A DNA stretch of 8,946 bases, from NCBI GenBank assembly GCA_021848765.1, contig JAJZTU010000132.1, forward strand, positions 1-8,946, in the 5' to 3' direction. Below, piece after piece: positions 1 to 7,288 of this stretch. How positions within the stretch are numbered: position 1 is the stretch's first letter; the number at the start of each line of letters is the position of its first letter. This DNA is from Bacillota bacterium. Its GTDB lineage: Bacteria > Bacillota > GCA-003054495 > Carboxydocellales > JAJZTU01. Both the position numbers and the translations under genes were made by a program. Under the pieces are notes generated by a model. It was not told the DNA's origin. It made no database searches and saw nothing but the letters and a program-made list of their open reading frames with translations.

Positions 1-2
1 GA

Positions 3-1811
3 CGTTTCAGCCCTGATGCCAACGGTAACTTGCGTAGAAGTTCCATTAAGCAGGTTGCCTCAGGTAGGTTTGGAGTTACCAGCAACTATTTAGTCAATGC
101 AGATGAAATTCAGATTAAAATGGCCCAAGGTGCAAAACCCGGAGAAGGCGGTCAGTTGCCCGGGCGTAAAGTATATCCCTGGGTTGCCGCAGTCAGGCAC
201 TCGACACCTGGTGTTGAACTGATTTCACCGCCCCCTCATCATGATATTTATTCTATTGAAGACCTGGCCGAACTGATTCATGACCTGAAGAATGCCAATC
301 CGCAGGCCAGAATTAATGTCAAGCTGGTTTCTGAGATAGGCGTGGGTACTGTTGCCGCAGGTGTGGCCAAGGGCCGTGCCGATGTCGTGCTGATTAGCGG
401 TTATGACGGGGGTACCGGGGCTTCGCCAAGAACAAGTATTAAACACGCAGGACTGCCGTGGGAATTGGGACTGGCCGAAACTCACCAGACTCTGGTGCTC
501 AATAACCTGCGGGATAGAATTAGAGTGGAAACCGACGGTAAACTGATGACCGGCCGTGATGTAATCATCGCAACCCTTCTGGGCGCTGAAGAATACGGGT
601 TTGCCACCGCTCCCCTGGTTGTATTGGGGTGTGTGATGATGCGGGTTTGCCACCTGGATACCTGCCCGGTCGGCGTGGCTACCCAGAATCCGGAGCTGCG
701 CAAGAACTTTAAAGGCGATCCTGAACATGTGGCGAATTTCATGCGTTTCATTGCCCGGGAAATGCGTGAAATCATGGCCCAATTGGGCTTCCGGTCCATA
801 AATGAAATGGTGGGGCGCACTGATATCCTGGAGGCTGACAAAGCTGTCGATCACTGGAAGGCCAAGGGACTGGACCTCTCAGCCCTGTTGTACCAGCCGG
901 AAGTTCCGGAAAGTGTGGGCAGATACTGCCAGACGGCTCAGGACCATGGACTGGATAAATCCCTGGACAGGCAGCAACTGCTGGAGATCTGCCGGCCTGC
1001 TTTGGAAAGCAAAGAACCCGTGGAGGTCAGTTTGCCTATTTGCAATACTAACCGGGTGGTTGGTACCATTCTGGGCAGTGAGGTGACTCGCCGCTATGGT
1101 GAAGAGGGACTGCCTGAGGATACCATTAGTCTGCATTTCCGGGGATCAGCCGGACAAAGTTTTGGGGCCTTCGTGCCCAAAGGGATTACCCTAACCCTGG
1201 AGGGAGATTCCAACGACTATATCGGTAAAGGCCTTTCCGGCGGTAAACTGATTGTTTATCCTTCGCTCAATGCTACGTTTGTGCCCGAAGAAAACATCCT
1301 CATCGGTAACGTTGCACTTTACGGCGCTACTTCCGGAGAGGCCTACTTCCGCGGTGTAGCCGGTGAAAGATTCTGTGTCAGAAACAGTGGCGCTCGTGCA
1401 GTCGTCGAAGGTGTTGGCGACCACGGCTGTGAATATATGACCGGTGGACGTGTGGTGGTACTGGGTACTACCGGCAGGAACTTTGCAGCAGGGATGTCCG
1501 GTGGTATTGCTTATGTGCTGGATGAGGACGGGACCTTCCCCGGACGCTGCAATAAGGATATGGTCCTGTTGGAAGCACTGGAGAACCCTCAGGAAATTGA
1601 GGAAGTAAAAGCTATGATTGAGCGGCATGTCCACTATACCGGCAGCCTGCTTGCCCAGAGAATCTTAGACCGGTGGGATGCCAAGCTGCCGAAGTTTGTA
1701 CGGGTTATTCCCAAGGACTTCAAACGAATTACTGAAGCCATTGAACAGGCTTATCAATCAGGATTACGTGGGGACGAAGCCCTCCTGGCCGCTTTCTCGG
1801 CTGTAAAGTAG
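3..1811 (+). CDS. gltB: Glutamate synthase large subunit, C-terminal part (5'-truncated by window edge)
   Basis: This is the large (alpha) subunit of glutamate synthase, which transfers the amide nitrogen of glutamine to 2-oxoglutarate to make two glutamates in the cytoplasm. The frame is open to the left edge, so the TTG at 30 is an internal Leu codon. About 602 residues are present against roughly 1500 in the family; the N-terminal amidotransferase and central domains lie outside. What remains starts inside the FMN-binding TIM barrel (KPGEGGQLPG, SGYDGGTGASP). It continues through the [3Fe-4S] cluster motif C-x5-C-x4-C (codons at 630, 648, 663; CHLDTCPVG) and ends with the C-terminal GXGXG beta-helix domain (about 1150-1660; Gly-rich GATSGEAYFRG and MTGGRVVVLG segments). 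gltD follows 36 bases downstream, so the two are almost certainly one operon. Family assignment is very secure. Confidence 0.97.
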   Translation, partial: RFSPDANGNLRRSSIKQVASGRFGVTSNYLVNADEIQIKMAQGAKPGEGGQLPGRKVYPWVAAVRHSTPGVELISPPPHHDIYSIEDLAELIHDLKNANPQARINVKLVSEIGVGTVAAGVAKGRADVVLISGYDGGTGASPRTSIKHAGLPWELGLAETHQTLVLNNLRDRIRVETDGKLMTGRDVIIATLLGAEEYGFATAPLVVLGCVMMRVCHLDTCPVGVATQNPELRKNFKGDPEHVANFMRFIAREMREIMAQLGFRSINEMVGRTDILEADKAVDHWKAKGLDLSALLYQPEVPESVGRYCQTAQDHGLDKSLDRQQLLEICRPALESKEPVEVSLPICNTNRVVGTILGSEVTRRYGEEGLPEDTISLHFRGSAGQSFGAFVPKGITLTLEGDSNDYIGKGLSGGKLIVYPSLNATFVPEENILIGNVALYGATSGEAYFRGVAGERFCVRNSGARAVVEGVGDHGCEYMTGGRVVVLGTTGRNFAAGMSGGIAYVLDEDGTFPGRCNKDMVLLEALENPQEIEEVKAMIERHVHYTGSLLAQRILDRWDAKLPKFVRVIPKDFKRITEAIEQAYQSGLRGDEALLAAFSAVK

Positions 1812-1847
1812 GCAAGCAATTTACTGACAAAGTTTGGAGGAAATACA

Positions 1848-3329
1848 ATGGGTAAACCTACCGGATTTTTGGAATACAAACGTGAACTGCCCACAGACCG
1901 TGAACCTCTGGAAAGAGTTCAGGACTGGCAGGAGTTTCACCACCATTTTTCGGAAGAACAGCTGAGGATTCAGGGAGCGCGCTGCATGGAGTGCGGCACA
2001 CCCTACTGCCACACCGGCCTGATGATTAACGGGATGGCTACGGGTTGTCCGGTTAACAATTTGATTCCGGAGTGGAACGACCTGGTCTACCGGGGTTTGT
2101 GGAAAGAGGCCCTTGACCGCCTGCACAAGACCAATAACTTCCCAGAGTTCACAGGCCGGGTTTGTCCTGCTCTCTGCGAAGGGGCCTGTACTGCCGGGCT
2201 GCATGGCTCACCGGTAACTAATAAGAATAATGAGTATGCCATTATCGAAAGAGCTTATGACGAGGGCTGGGTAGTACCCCAACCGCCTGCCATCCGTACC
2301 GGTAAAAAGGTAGCCGTGGTTGGCTCCGGGCCTTCCGGGCTTGCTGCTGCTGCCCAACTGAACAAAGCCGGTCACTGGGTCACGGTTTTTGAGCGCGCGG
2401 ACAGAATCGGCGGGCTGCTCATGTACGGCATCCCGAATATGAAACTGGACAAAAAGTATGTGCAGCGCCGGGTGGATATCCTGGCGGCAGAGGGTGTTAA
2501 ATTCATTACCAACACAGAAGTTGGCAAGAATTATCCTGTCGGCAGGCTGCTCCAGGAATTCGATGCCGTAGTTCTCTGCGGGGGCTCCACCTCACCACGG
2601 GATTTACCGGTTGAGGGTCGAAACCTGAACGGCGTTCATTTTGCCATGGAATTTCTCTATGCCAATACCAAGAGTTTGTTGGATTCCAGCCTTAGGGACG
2701 GAAAGTTCATCTCTGCCGGGGGCAAAGACGTGATTGTAATTGGCGGTGGTGACACCGGTACTGACTGTGTCGGTACCTCCTTGCGCCACAAGTGTAAGAG
2801 TGTTACCCAACTGGAGATTATGCCCAAGGCGCCGGTCGAACGCGCGGCGAATAATCCCTGGCCGCAATTTCCCAGAGTATATAAAGTTGACTATGGCCAG
2901 GAAGAAGCGGCGGCCCTTGCCGGAGATGATCCCAGGCAGTATTGCATCATGACCAGGAAGTTTGCAGGCGATGAGCAGGGACACGTGAAAGAAGTGCACA
3001 CTGTTCAGGTTGAGTGGGTTAATGACAACGGCCGGTTTATACCTAAGGAAATTCCCGGTACCGGGAAAGTTTGGCCGGCTCAACTGGTACTGCTGGCCAT
3101 GGGTTTCACCGGCCCGGAGAATAACCTGCTCGACCAACTCGGCGTGGAGCGGGATGCCGCTTCCAACGTAAAGGCTGAGTACGGTAAATATGCAACCAAT
3201 TTAAAAGGAGTATTTGCCGCCGGAGACATGCGCCGCGGGCAAAGCCTGGTGGTCTGGGCGATCAATGAGGGACGCGGTGCAGCGCGGGAGTGTGACCGCT
3301 TCCTGATGGGATCTACTAACCTCCCGTAA
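1848..3329 (+). CDS. gltD: Glutamate synthase small subunit (NADPH-dependent)
   Basis: This is the beta subunit of glutamate synthase: a flavoprotein that oxidises NAD(P)H and passes electrons through Fe-S clusters to the large subunit. The 493 residues match the family length. The N-terminal ferredoxin-like region has the cluster cysteines C46, C49, C54 and C67 (CMECGTPYC, then GCPVNN) and a second set C106, C110, C114 (CPALCEGAC). A FAD Rossmann motif GSGPSG lies at 159-164, an NADPH-binding GGGDTG at 299-304, and the closing FAD motif AAGDMRRGQSLVVWAI at about 457-472. The ATG at 1848 is preceded by GGAGG at 1836-1840 with a 7-base spacer. It is the last gene of the gltBD operon, followed by a strong terminator at 3351. 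Nothing is missing; all expected binding residues are visible. Confidence 0.97.
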   Translation: MGKPTGFLEYKRELPTDREPLERVQDWQEFHHHFSEEQLRIQGARCMECGTPYCHTGLMINGMATGCPVNNLIPEWNDLVYRGLWKEALDRLHKTNNFPEFTGRVCPALCEGACTAGLHGSPVTNKNNEYAIIERAYDEGWVVPQPPAIRTGKKVAVVGSGPSGLAAAAQLNKAGHWVTVFERADRIGGLLMYGIPNMKLDKKYVQRRVDILAAEGVKFITNTEVGKNYPVGRLLQEFDAVVLCGGSTSPRDLPVEGRNLNGVHFAMEFLYANTKSLLDSSLRDGKFISAGGKDVIVIGGGDTGTDCVGTSLRHKCKSVTQLEIMPKAPVERAANNPWPQFPRVYKVDYGQEEAAALAGDDPRQYCIMTRKFAGDEQGHVKEVHTVQVEWVNDNGRFIPKEIPGTGKVWPAQLVLLAMGFTGPENNLLDQLGVERDAASNVKAEYGKYATNLKGVFAAGDMRRGQSLVVWAINEGRGAARECDRFLMGSTNLP

Positions 3330-3350
3330 ACCGGGCATAGTGATGGTAAC

Positions 3351-3393
3351 AACAGAGTCCTACTTTCTTTGCGGAAAGCAGGACTCTGTTTTA
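3351..3393 (+). terminator. Intrinsic terminator of the gltBD operon
   Basis: A perfect 11-bp stem (3351-3361 AACAGAGTCCT with 3380-3390) continues after one A/C mismatch into five further pairs (3363-3367 with 3374-3378) around the loop TTTGCG. It runs into TTTTAT on the plus strand. It lies 21 bases after the gltD stop. On the minus strand the hairpin is followed only by GTTGTTACC, so it would be a weak terminator for the convergent kinase gene, which has no other obvious one. Confidence 0.9.
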
Positions 3394-3415
3394 TCAAATG
3401 CCTGGGCAAATTTCC

Positions 3416-5182
3416 TTAACTCTTGCTTATTTGATATACCGCAACACTGGCCTCTGCGGCTGCATCCACAATTACTTTATGCAGGACTTTACTCAGATCC
3501 TCAACACAATAAGGTTTGGAAACAAAATCCTGAAAACCATATTCACTAAAATTAGCCATTACCGGGTCATTAGAATAACCGCTGGAAACTATTACTTTGA
3601 CATTGGGGTTATGCTCATGAAGTCTCCTGACGGCTTCTTTGCCTCCCATCCCTCCGGGGATGGTTAAATCCATGATAACAGCGTCAAAAGGGTATCCTAA
3701 TTCATTAGCCCCTTGATACAATTCAATTGCTTCCTCGCCGTCTTTGGCAAAGTCTGCCTCATAGCCCAGCAGGGTCAGCATCTCACCGAGAACTCGCCGG
3801 ATTTCAGCTTGATCGTCCATGACCAAAATCCTTCCCTTACCACTAAAAAAGGGTTGGTTCTCTTCATTTTTGCTTAGAATGTTGTGCACAGAAGCCGGAA
3901 GATAGATGTAGAAGGTTGTACCTGCCCCTGTTTTGGATTCTAAAGTAATATATCCGCCGTGTTTCATGATTATAGAATATGAGGTTGCCAGACCCAGGCC
4001 GCTTCCGCCGGATTTGGTTGTAAAATAAGGGTCAAATATCTTTTGCAGGTTTTCTTCCGGTATACCCAGCCCTTGATCTGCTATGGATATCTTTACGTAG
4101 TCTCCGGCTTTTATGGGCAGCACCTGGTTTTCTGCGACAGTCACATTTTCAGCCCGGATTTTAATTATCCCGCCTTCACTCATAGCCTGGTCGGCATTAA
4201 TAACCAAATTATTGATGACTTGGGTGAACTGTCCCACATCGATTTCCAACAGCCAGAGGTCACCGGGAATATCGAACTCACACCGGACATTGGAACCACT
4301 CAAAGCAAAAGCTGCTGACTCTTTAATTATTTTACCTATAGAGACAATTTCCTTCAGCGGGGTCCCACCTTTGGCAAAGGTGAGCAATTGCATGGTCAGG
4401 TCTTTTGCTTGCAAGGTGGCATTCTCGATTTGCATTAATTTCTGATATATTTTGTCTTCACTGTTTACAAGCACTCTGGCCAGGGAGATATTACCCAGAA
4501 GGATGGTTAAAATATTGTTAAAGTCATGGGCAATACCACCGGCAAGGACACTGACCGACTCCAGTTTGCTGGTTTTGAGCAATTCCTCTTCCATTTTCTT
4601 GCGGTCGGTAATGTCCTGAAAAACGAACTGTATGGTTTTAAGGAGCGACTCTTCGGCCTCTTTTTGTTTCAGTTGGTTTAGCCCCATATAAGAGAGCATC
4701 TCTGCTAAACGGGCGAAATATTTCATGCAGGACTCAATTTTGTCTTCAGGAATAACCGGCACCCGTTCCAGGGCTTCCAGATATGCGTCTACATCAAACC
4801 CGAGCTCCTGCGCCTGGCTGCGAAAGTATTCAAGATCAGGCTGGCTATGCAAAAACTGGCCTAAAAACAAGGTGGCAATATGTTTTCCTTCCACGATAAT
4901 AGGAGTAAAAGCTTCAATTAAACCGTTCCGGCATATATAGACGCCGTAATCCTTATTTAGATCCAGCCTGTTTTTGATCGACAGGTCACTTTCTTTACAC
5001 CTGAGCTCAGACTTTGGATTAACCCTGTGGAATTTCGTACAGATGTCCTGCCATCCTGTGACAGTTAAAATATTCCCCTCAGGATCGAGCAGGCCATGGG
5101 GAATCTTTGTTAAGTTATAGAATTCATCCATGAGTTTTTGCAATTTCGGGATATCCACAAGATCTCTGAATTCGTATTCCAA
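3416..5182 (-). CDS. PocR-domain hybrid sensor histidine kinase with C-terminal receiver
   Basis: A soluble hybrid histidine kinase of 588 residues with no membrane segment, so it should sense a cytoplasmic signal. Residues 6-170 are a PocR-type sensory domain with conserved C48, C62 and C84 (GWQDICTKFHR, RCKESD, YICRNGL) and the TPIIVEGKHIATLFLGQ stretch. A PAC-like tail (FVFQDITDRKKMEEEL) follows directly. HisKA has H219 in AHDFNN. HATPase motifs are the N box near N329, DQGLGI at 369-374, FDPYFTTK at 383-390 and GSGLGLATS at 393-401. The receiver (450-570) has D456/D457, phospho-acceptor D505, S533 and K556. The TTG start at 5182 is supported by GGGAGGG six bases upstream on the minus strand; the next Met (residue 18) would cut the PocR domain. 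It is convergent to gltD and divergent from lpdA, with no dedicated response regulator beside it. Base composition looks more AT-rich than its neighbours. Ligand unknown. Confidence 0.93.
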   Translation of the reverse strand: MEYEFRDLVDIPKLQKLMDEFYNLTKIPHGLLDPEGNILTVTGWQDICTKFHRVNPKSELRCKESDLSIKNRLDLNKDYGVYICRNGLIEAFTPIIVEGKHIATLFLGQFLHSQPDLEYFRSQAQELGFDVDAYLEALERVPVIPEDKIESCMKYFARLAEMLSYMGLNQLKQKEAEESLLKTIQFVFQDITDRKKMEEELLKTSKLESVSVLAGGIAHDFNNILTILLGNISLARVLVNSEDKIYQKLMQIENATLQAKDLTMQLLTFAKGGTPLKEIVSIGKIIKESAAFALSGSNVRCEFDIPGDLWLLEIDVGQFTQVINNLVINADQAMSEGGIIKIRAENVTVAENQVLPIKAGDYVKISIADQGLGIPEENLQKIFDPYFTTKSGGSGLGLATSYSIIMKHGGYITLESKTGAGTTFYIYLPASVHNILSKNEENQPFFSGKGRILVMDDQAEIRRVLGEMLTLLGYEADFAKDGEEAIELYQGANELGYPFDAVIMDLTIPGGMGGKEAVRRLHEHNPNVKVIVSSGYSNDPVMANFSEYGFQDFVSKPYCVEDLSKVLHKVIVDAAAEASVAVYQISKS

Positions 5183-5512
5183 CTTTTTCCCTCCCTCAGC
5201 CCAATCCAGCAGAAGAGCCTTTAGTTTTGAGAATGTTCGCTTGATTTACACAATATTCTTGGCAAATTCAGCAATCCCTGCTATTTCCAGAAGAAAAGTT
5301 TTCGTTATATTCCGATAATTTTTGGCATTATGAAGCAAATTTCATTCCAAATGACGGAAAAAGGTGGGAACGGGAAGGATAACGTGCTTAATGTTGGGGA
5401 ATTTAATCTCTTAGAGAAGGGATTAACGAGTGGACGGAGTATATTTTTAAAAGCTAAACTTAGCATCAAGCTCGACAAGGACGATTATCGTATGCAGAGG
5501 AGTGTAGATTCC
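5183..5512. other. Divergent intergenic region between the kinase gene and lpdA
   Basis: These 330 bases separate the two divergent starts. I see no gene. The lpdA frame stays open upstream to an ATG at 5330, but that 61-codon extension resembles no known Lpd N-terminus or lipoyl domain and is more AT-rich than the gene, so I read it as leader. No convincing -35/-10 pair was found on either strand, only isolated -10-like hexamers such as GATAAT at 5314. A stable hairpin sits at 5403-5426. Confidence 0.6.
5403..5426 (+). other. Stable hairpin in the lpdA leader
   Basis: Ten consecutive pairs (5403-5412 TTAATCTCTT with 5417-5426 AAGGGATTAA, one G-U) close an AGAG tetraloop. The nearest T run (5444-5448) is 17 bases further on, so it is not a standard intrinsic terminator. 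It could be a leader structure or mRNA-stabilising hairpin for lpdA; the function is unknown. Confidence 0.5.
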
Positions 5513-6892
5513 ATGAGTAAAAAAGTAATTATCCTGGGCGGCGGTCCAGGCGGATATGTAGCCGCAATCCGTGCTGCTCAGCTAGGCGCTCAGGTGGTAG
5601 TGATTGAAAAGAATGAGCTGGGCGGCACCTGCCTGAACCGGGGTTGTATCCCTACCAAAGCCCTGGTAGCCGGAGCTGAGACCCTGGCTAAGGTCAAGCA
5701 TGCTGAAGAATTCGGAATTAAAATAGACAGCTATTCTGTAAACTTGGCCCAAATGATGGAGCGCAAAAACAAGGTGGTAGAAAAACTGGTCACCGGAATC
5801 CACTTCCTGTTCAAAAAGAACAAGGTTCAACTAATTAAAGGAACAGGTAAGCTGGTCAGCCCTACTCAAGTAGAAGTAGCCAAAGCAGACGGCACTAACG
5901 AAACCATTGCAGGTGATGCCATTATCATAGCCACCGGCTCAGAGCCGGCTATCATTACTAATCTAGGCTACGACGGAGAAACAGTATATACCAGCAATGA
6001 AGCCCTGCAGCTCACTGAAATCCCCCAGCGCCTGCTAATCATCGGTGGTGGGGTGATCGGCTGTGAATTCGCCTGTATCTTCCATGAGCTGGGGACCCAG
6101 GTAACCATCGTGGATGTTATGCCTACCATCCTGCCTATGCAGGACCAGGATACTGCCAGGCAAATGCAAAGCCTCTTAAAGCGCCGGGGAATTGAAATTA
6201 AGACCAAGGTCAAGGTCAAAGAAGTCCGCAAAACAGCAGGACAAGTAGCAGCAGTCCTGGAGAGCGGGGAAGAACTGGTCGCCGACCGGATGCTCATTTC
6301 CATCGGCCGTTCCCTGAATTCCCAAGGCATTGGCCTGGAAGAGGCAGGAATAGAACTGGGCCAGCGGGGAGAAGTAGTGGTTAATGAAAGGCTGCAGACC
6401 AACATTCCCCATATCTATGCCATCGGTGATGTCACCAACAAAATTCAATTGGCTCATGTAGCCTCTGTCCAGGGCCTGGTGGCTGTGGACAACATTATGG
6501 GCAAGGAACGCCTGATCAATTATGATGTGGTACCCAGTTGTGTCTATACCCTCCCCGAAGTAGCCGGAGTAGGGATTACCACCCAGGCTGCCAAAGAGCA
6601 AGGCCTGGAAATCGCCAGCGCCAAATTCCCTTTGCTGGCTAATGGGAAAGCCCTGGCTATGGGAGAAGCCGAGGGGTTCGTAAAGCTTATCGCCGACCCC
6701 AAGACCGGCAAAATCCTGGGTGTCCACATAGTCGGTCCCCACGCCACTGACCTGATTGCTGAAGCAGCTTTGGCAATGGAAAACGGGATCACGGTGGAGC
6801 AGTTGGCCGAGACCATCCATGCCCATCCCACCTTAGCGGAAGCCCTGATGGAAGCCGCTGAGGCCATCCACGGCAAGGCCATTCACATCTAG
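5513..6892 (+). CDS. lpdA: Dihydrolipoamide dehydrogenase (E3)
   Basis: A FAD-dependent disulfide oxidoreductase that reoxidises dihydrolipoyl groups of 2-oxoacid dehydrogenase or glycine-cleavage complexes with NAD+. From the ATG at 5513 it is 459 residues, the usual E3 length. Visible motifs are the FAD Rossmann GGGPGG (9-14), the redox-active disulfide GGTCLNRGC (C40 and C45), an NAD-binding Rossmann motif (IIGGGVIGCEFA), the FAD-contact AIGDV, and the C-terminal active-site HPTLAE with H438 and E443. The start is set by AGAGGAG at 5496-5502, a 10-base spacer, and by alignment of MSKKVIILGGG with the family; starts at 5492 and 5330 add nonhomologous residues. No E1, E2, lipoyl-protein or gcv gene lies in the window, so the complex it serves cannot be told from context. 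No clear terminator follows. The paired cysteines separate it from non-thiol relatives. Confidence 0.95.
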   Translation: MSKKVIILGGGPGGYVAAIRAAQLGAQVVVIEKNELGGTCLNRGCIPTKALVAGAETLAKVKHAEEFGIKIDSYSVNLAQMMERKNKVVEKLVTGIHFLFKKNKVQLIKGTGKLVSPTQVEVAKADGTNETIAGDAIIIATGSEPAIITNLGYDGETVYTSNEALQLTEIPQRLLIIGGGVIGCEFACIFHELGTQVTIVDVMPTILPMQDQDTARQMQSLLKRRGIEIKTKVKVKEVRKTAGQVAAVLESGEELVADRMLISIGRSLNSQGIGLEEAGIELGQRGEVVVNERLQTNIPHIYAIGDVTNKIQLAHVASVQGLVAVDNIMGKERLINYDVVPSCVYTLPEVAGVGITTQAAKEQGLEIASAKFPLLANGKALAMGEAEGFVKLIADPKTGKILGVHIVGPHATDLIAEAALAMENGITVEQLAETIHAHPTLAEALMEAAEAIHGKAIHI

Positions 6893-6904
6893 AAATAAAA
6901 TTCA

Positions 6905-6942
6905 AACTTTGTCCAATATTTGTATAATAATCTGACAAGGTT
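6905..6942. repeat. Inverted repeat upstream of the toxin-antitoxin promoter
   Basis: AACTTTGTC (6905-6913) faces GACAAGGTT (6934-6942), nine pairs with one G-U if transcribed, separated by 20 bases that include a TATAAT. The right arm abuts the -35 box of the antitoxin promoter. It has no T tract and so is not a good lpdA terminator. An operator for the ribbon-helix-helix antitoxin is one possibility, not proven. Confidence 0.4.
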
Positions 6943-6970
6943 GACATAAATATAATACTGGTTATATAAT
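6941..6970 (+). promoter_or_regulatory. Sigma-A-type promoter of the EndoAI/MazF operon
   Basis: A perfect -35 TTGACA (6941-6946), an 18-base spacer and a perfect -10 TATAAT (6965-6970). Transcription would begin near 6977. That makes the ATG at 6976 unusable and supports the GTG at 7015 as the antitoxin start. The -10 lies inside the near-palindrome TATATAATATA (6963-6973), a plausible site for autoregulation by the antitoxin-toxin complex. Confidence 0.85.
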
Positions 6971-7014
6971 ATAGTATGGATTCCCAGATATACTTCCTAG
7001 AGGGGGTGCTTAGG

Positions 7015-7287
7015 GTGGCGGAGGTCAAAAGAATAATGATTAGCCTTCCTGATACCTTGCTTAGGGAAGTAGACGTTATTGTGGCCTCAGAAAAGCTAAA
7101 CCGGAGCGAATTTATCCGGGAAGCGATGAAACTTTATATTGATGAGCGTAAACGCCGGATTATCCGCGACCAGATGAAGAGGGGTTACAGTGAAATGGCC
7201 AAAATCAACCTGACTTTGGCCAATGAAAATTTATTAGTTGAAGAAGAGGTAAAGACTGCCCTTTGGCAGATAGCGGAAGGTGAGTAA
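7015..7287 (+). CDS. ndoAI: Type II antitoxin EndoAI (MazE family), ribbon-helix-helix
   Basis: The antitoxin that binds and inhibits the MazF endoribonuclease encoded next. From the GTG at 7015 it is 90 residues, close to the 93 of B. subtilis EndoAI. The N-terminal half (about 4-45) is a CopG/MetJ-like ribbon-helix-helix DNA-binding fold (KRIMISLPDTLLREVD, then NRSEFIREA). The C-terminal part contains the MKRGYSEMAKINL stretch typical of EndoAI, the region that wraps the toxin. The start is chosen because AGGGGGTG (7001-7008) sits 8 bases ahead and the promoter would initiate at about 6977, which rules out the ATG at 6976. The stop codon is one base before the mazF ATG, so the pair is translationally coupled. 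Autoregulation through the ribbon-helix-helix domain is expected for the family. Unlike many Bacilli, no alr gene precedes it. Confidence 0.93.
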   Translation: MAEVKRIMISLPDTLLREVDVIVASEKLNRSEFIREAMKLYIDERKRRIIRDQMKRGYSEMAKINLTLANENLLVEEEVKTALWQIAEGE

Positions 7288-7288
7288 A

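Noticed and set aside
225..854. Long minus-strand open frame of 209 codons inside gltB
   Set aside because: It lies wholly antisense to conserved glutamate synthase motifs, and its translation shows no recognisable domain. It is a shadow of codon bias in gltB.
3340..3549. Small plus-strand open frames across the gltD terminator and kinase 3' end
   Set aside because: They run through a strong terminator hairpin and antisense to the kinase receiver domain, with no ribosome binding site or recognisable domain.
5323..5336. Sigma-54-like -24/-12 promoter (TGGCAT...GC) upstream of lpdA
   Set aside because: Only 9 bases lie between the GG and GC elements where 10 are required, and no sigma-54 activator with an AAA+ domain is present in the window.
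5220..5340. Possible gene fragment on the minus strand upstream of the kinase (frame ending ...AEFAKNIV)
   Set aside because: It is too short, has no start with a ribosome binding site, and resembles no family I can recognise.
6976..7014. ATG at 6976 as start of the antitoxin (adds 13 residues)
   Set aside because: It coincides with the predicted transcription start, has no ribosome binding site, and adds residues absent from EndoAI. The GTG at 7015 has a strong one.
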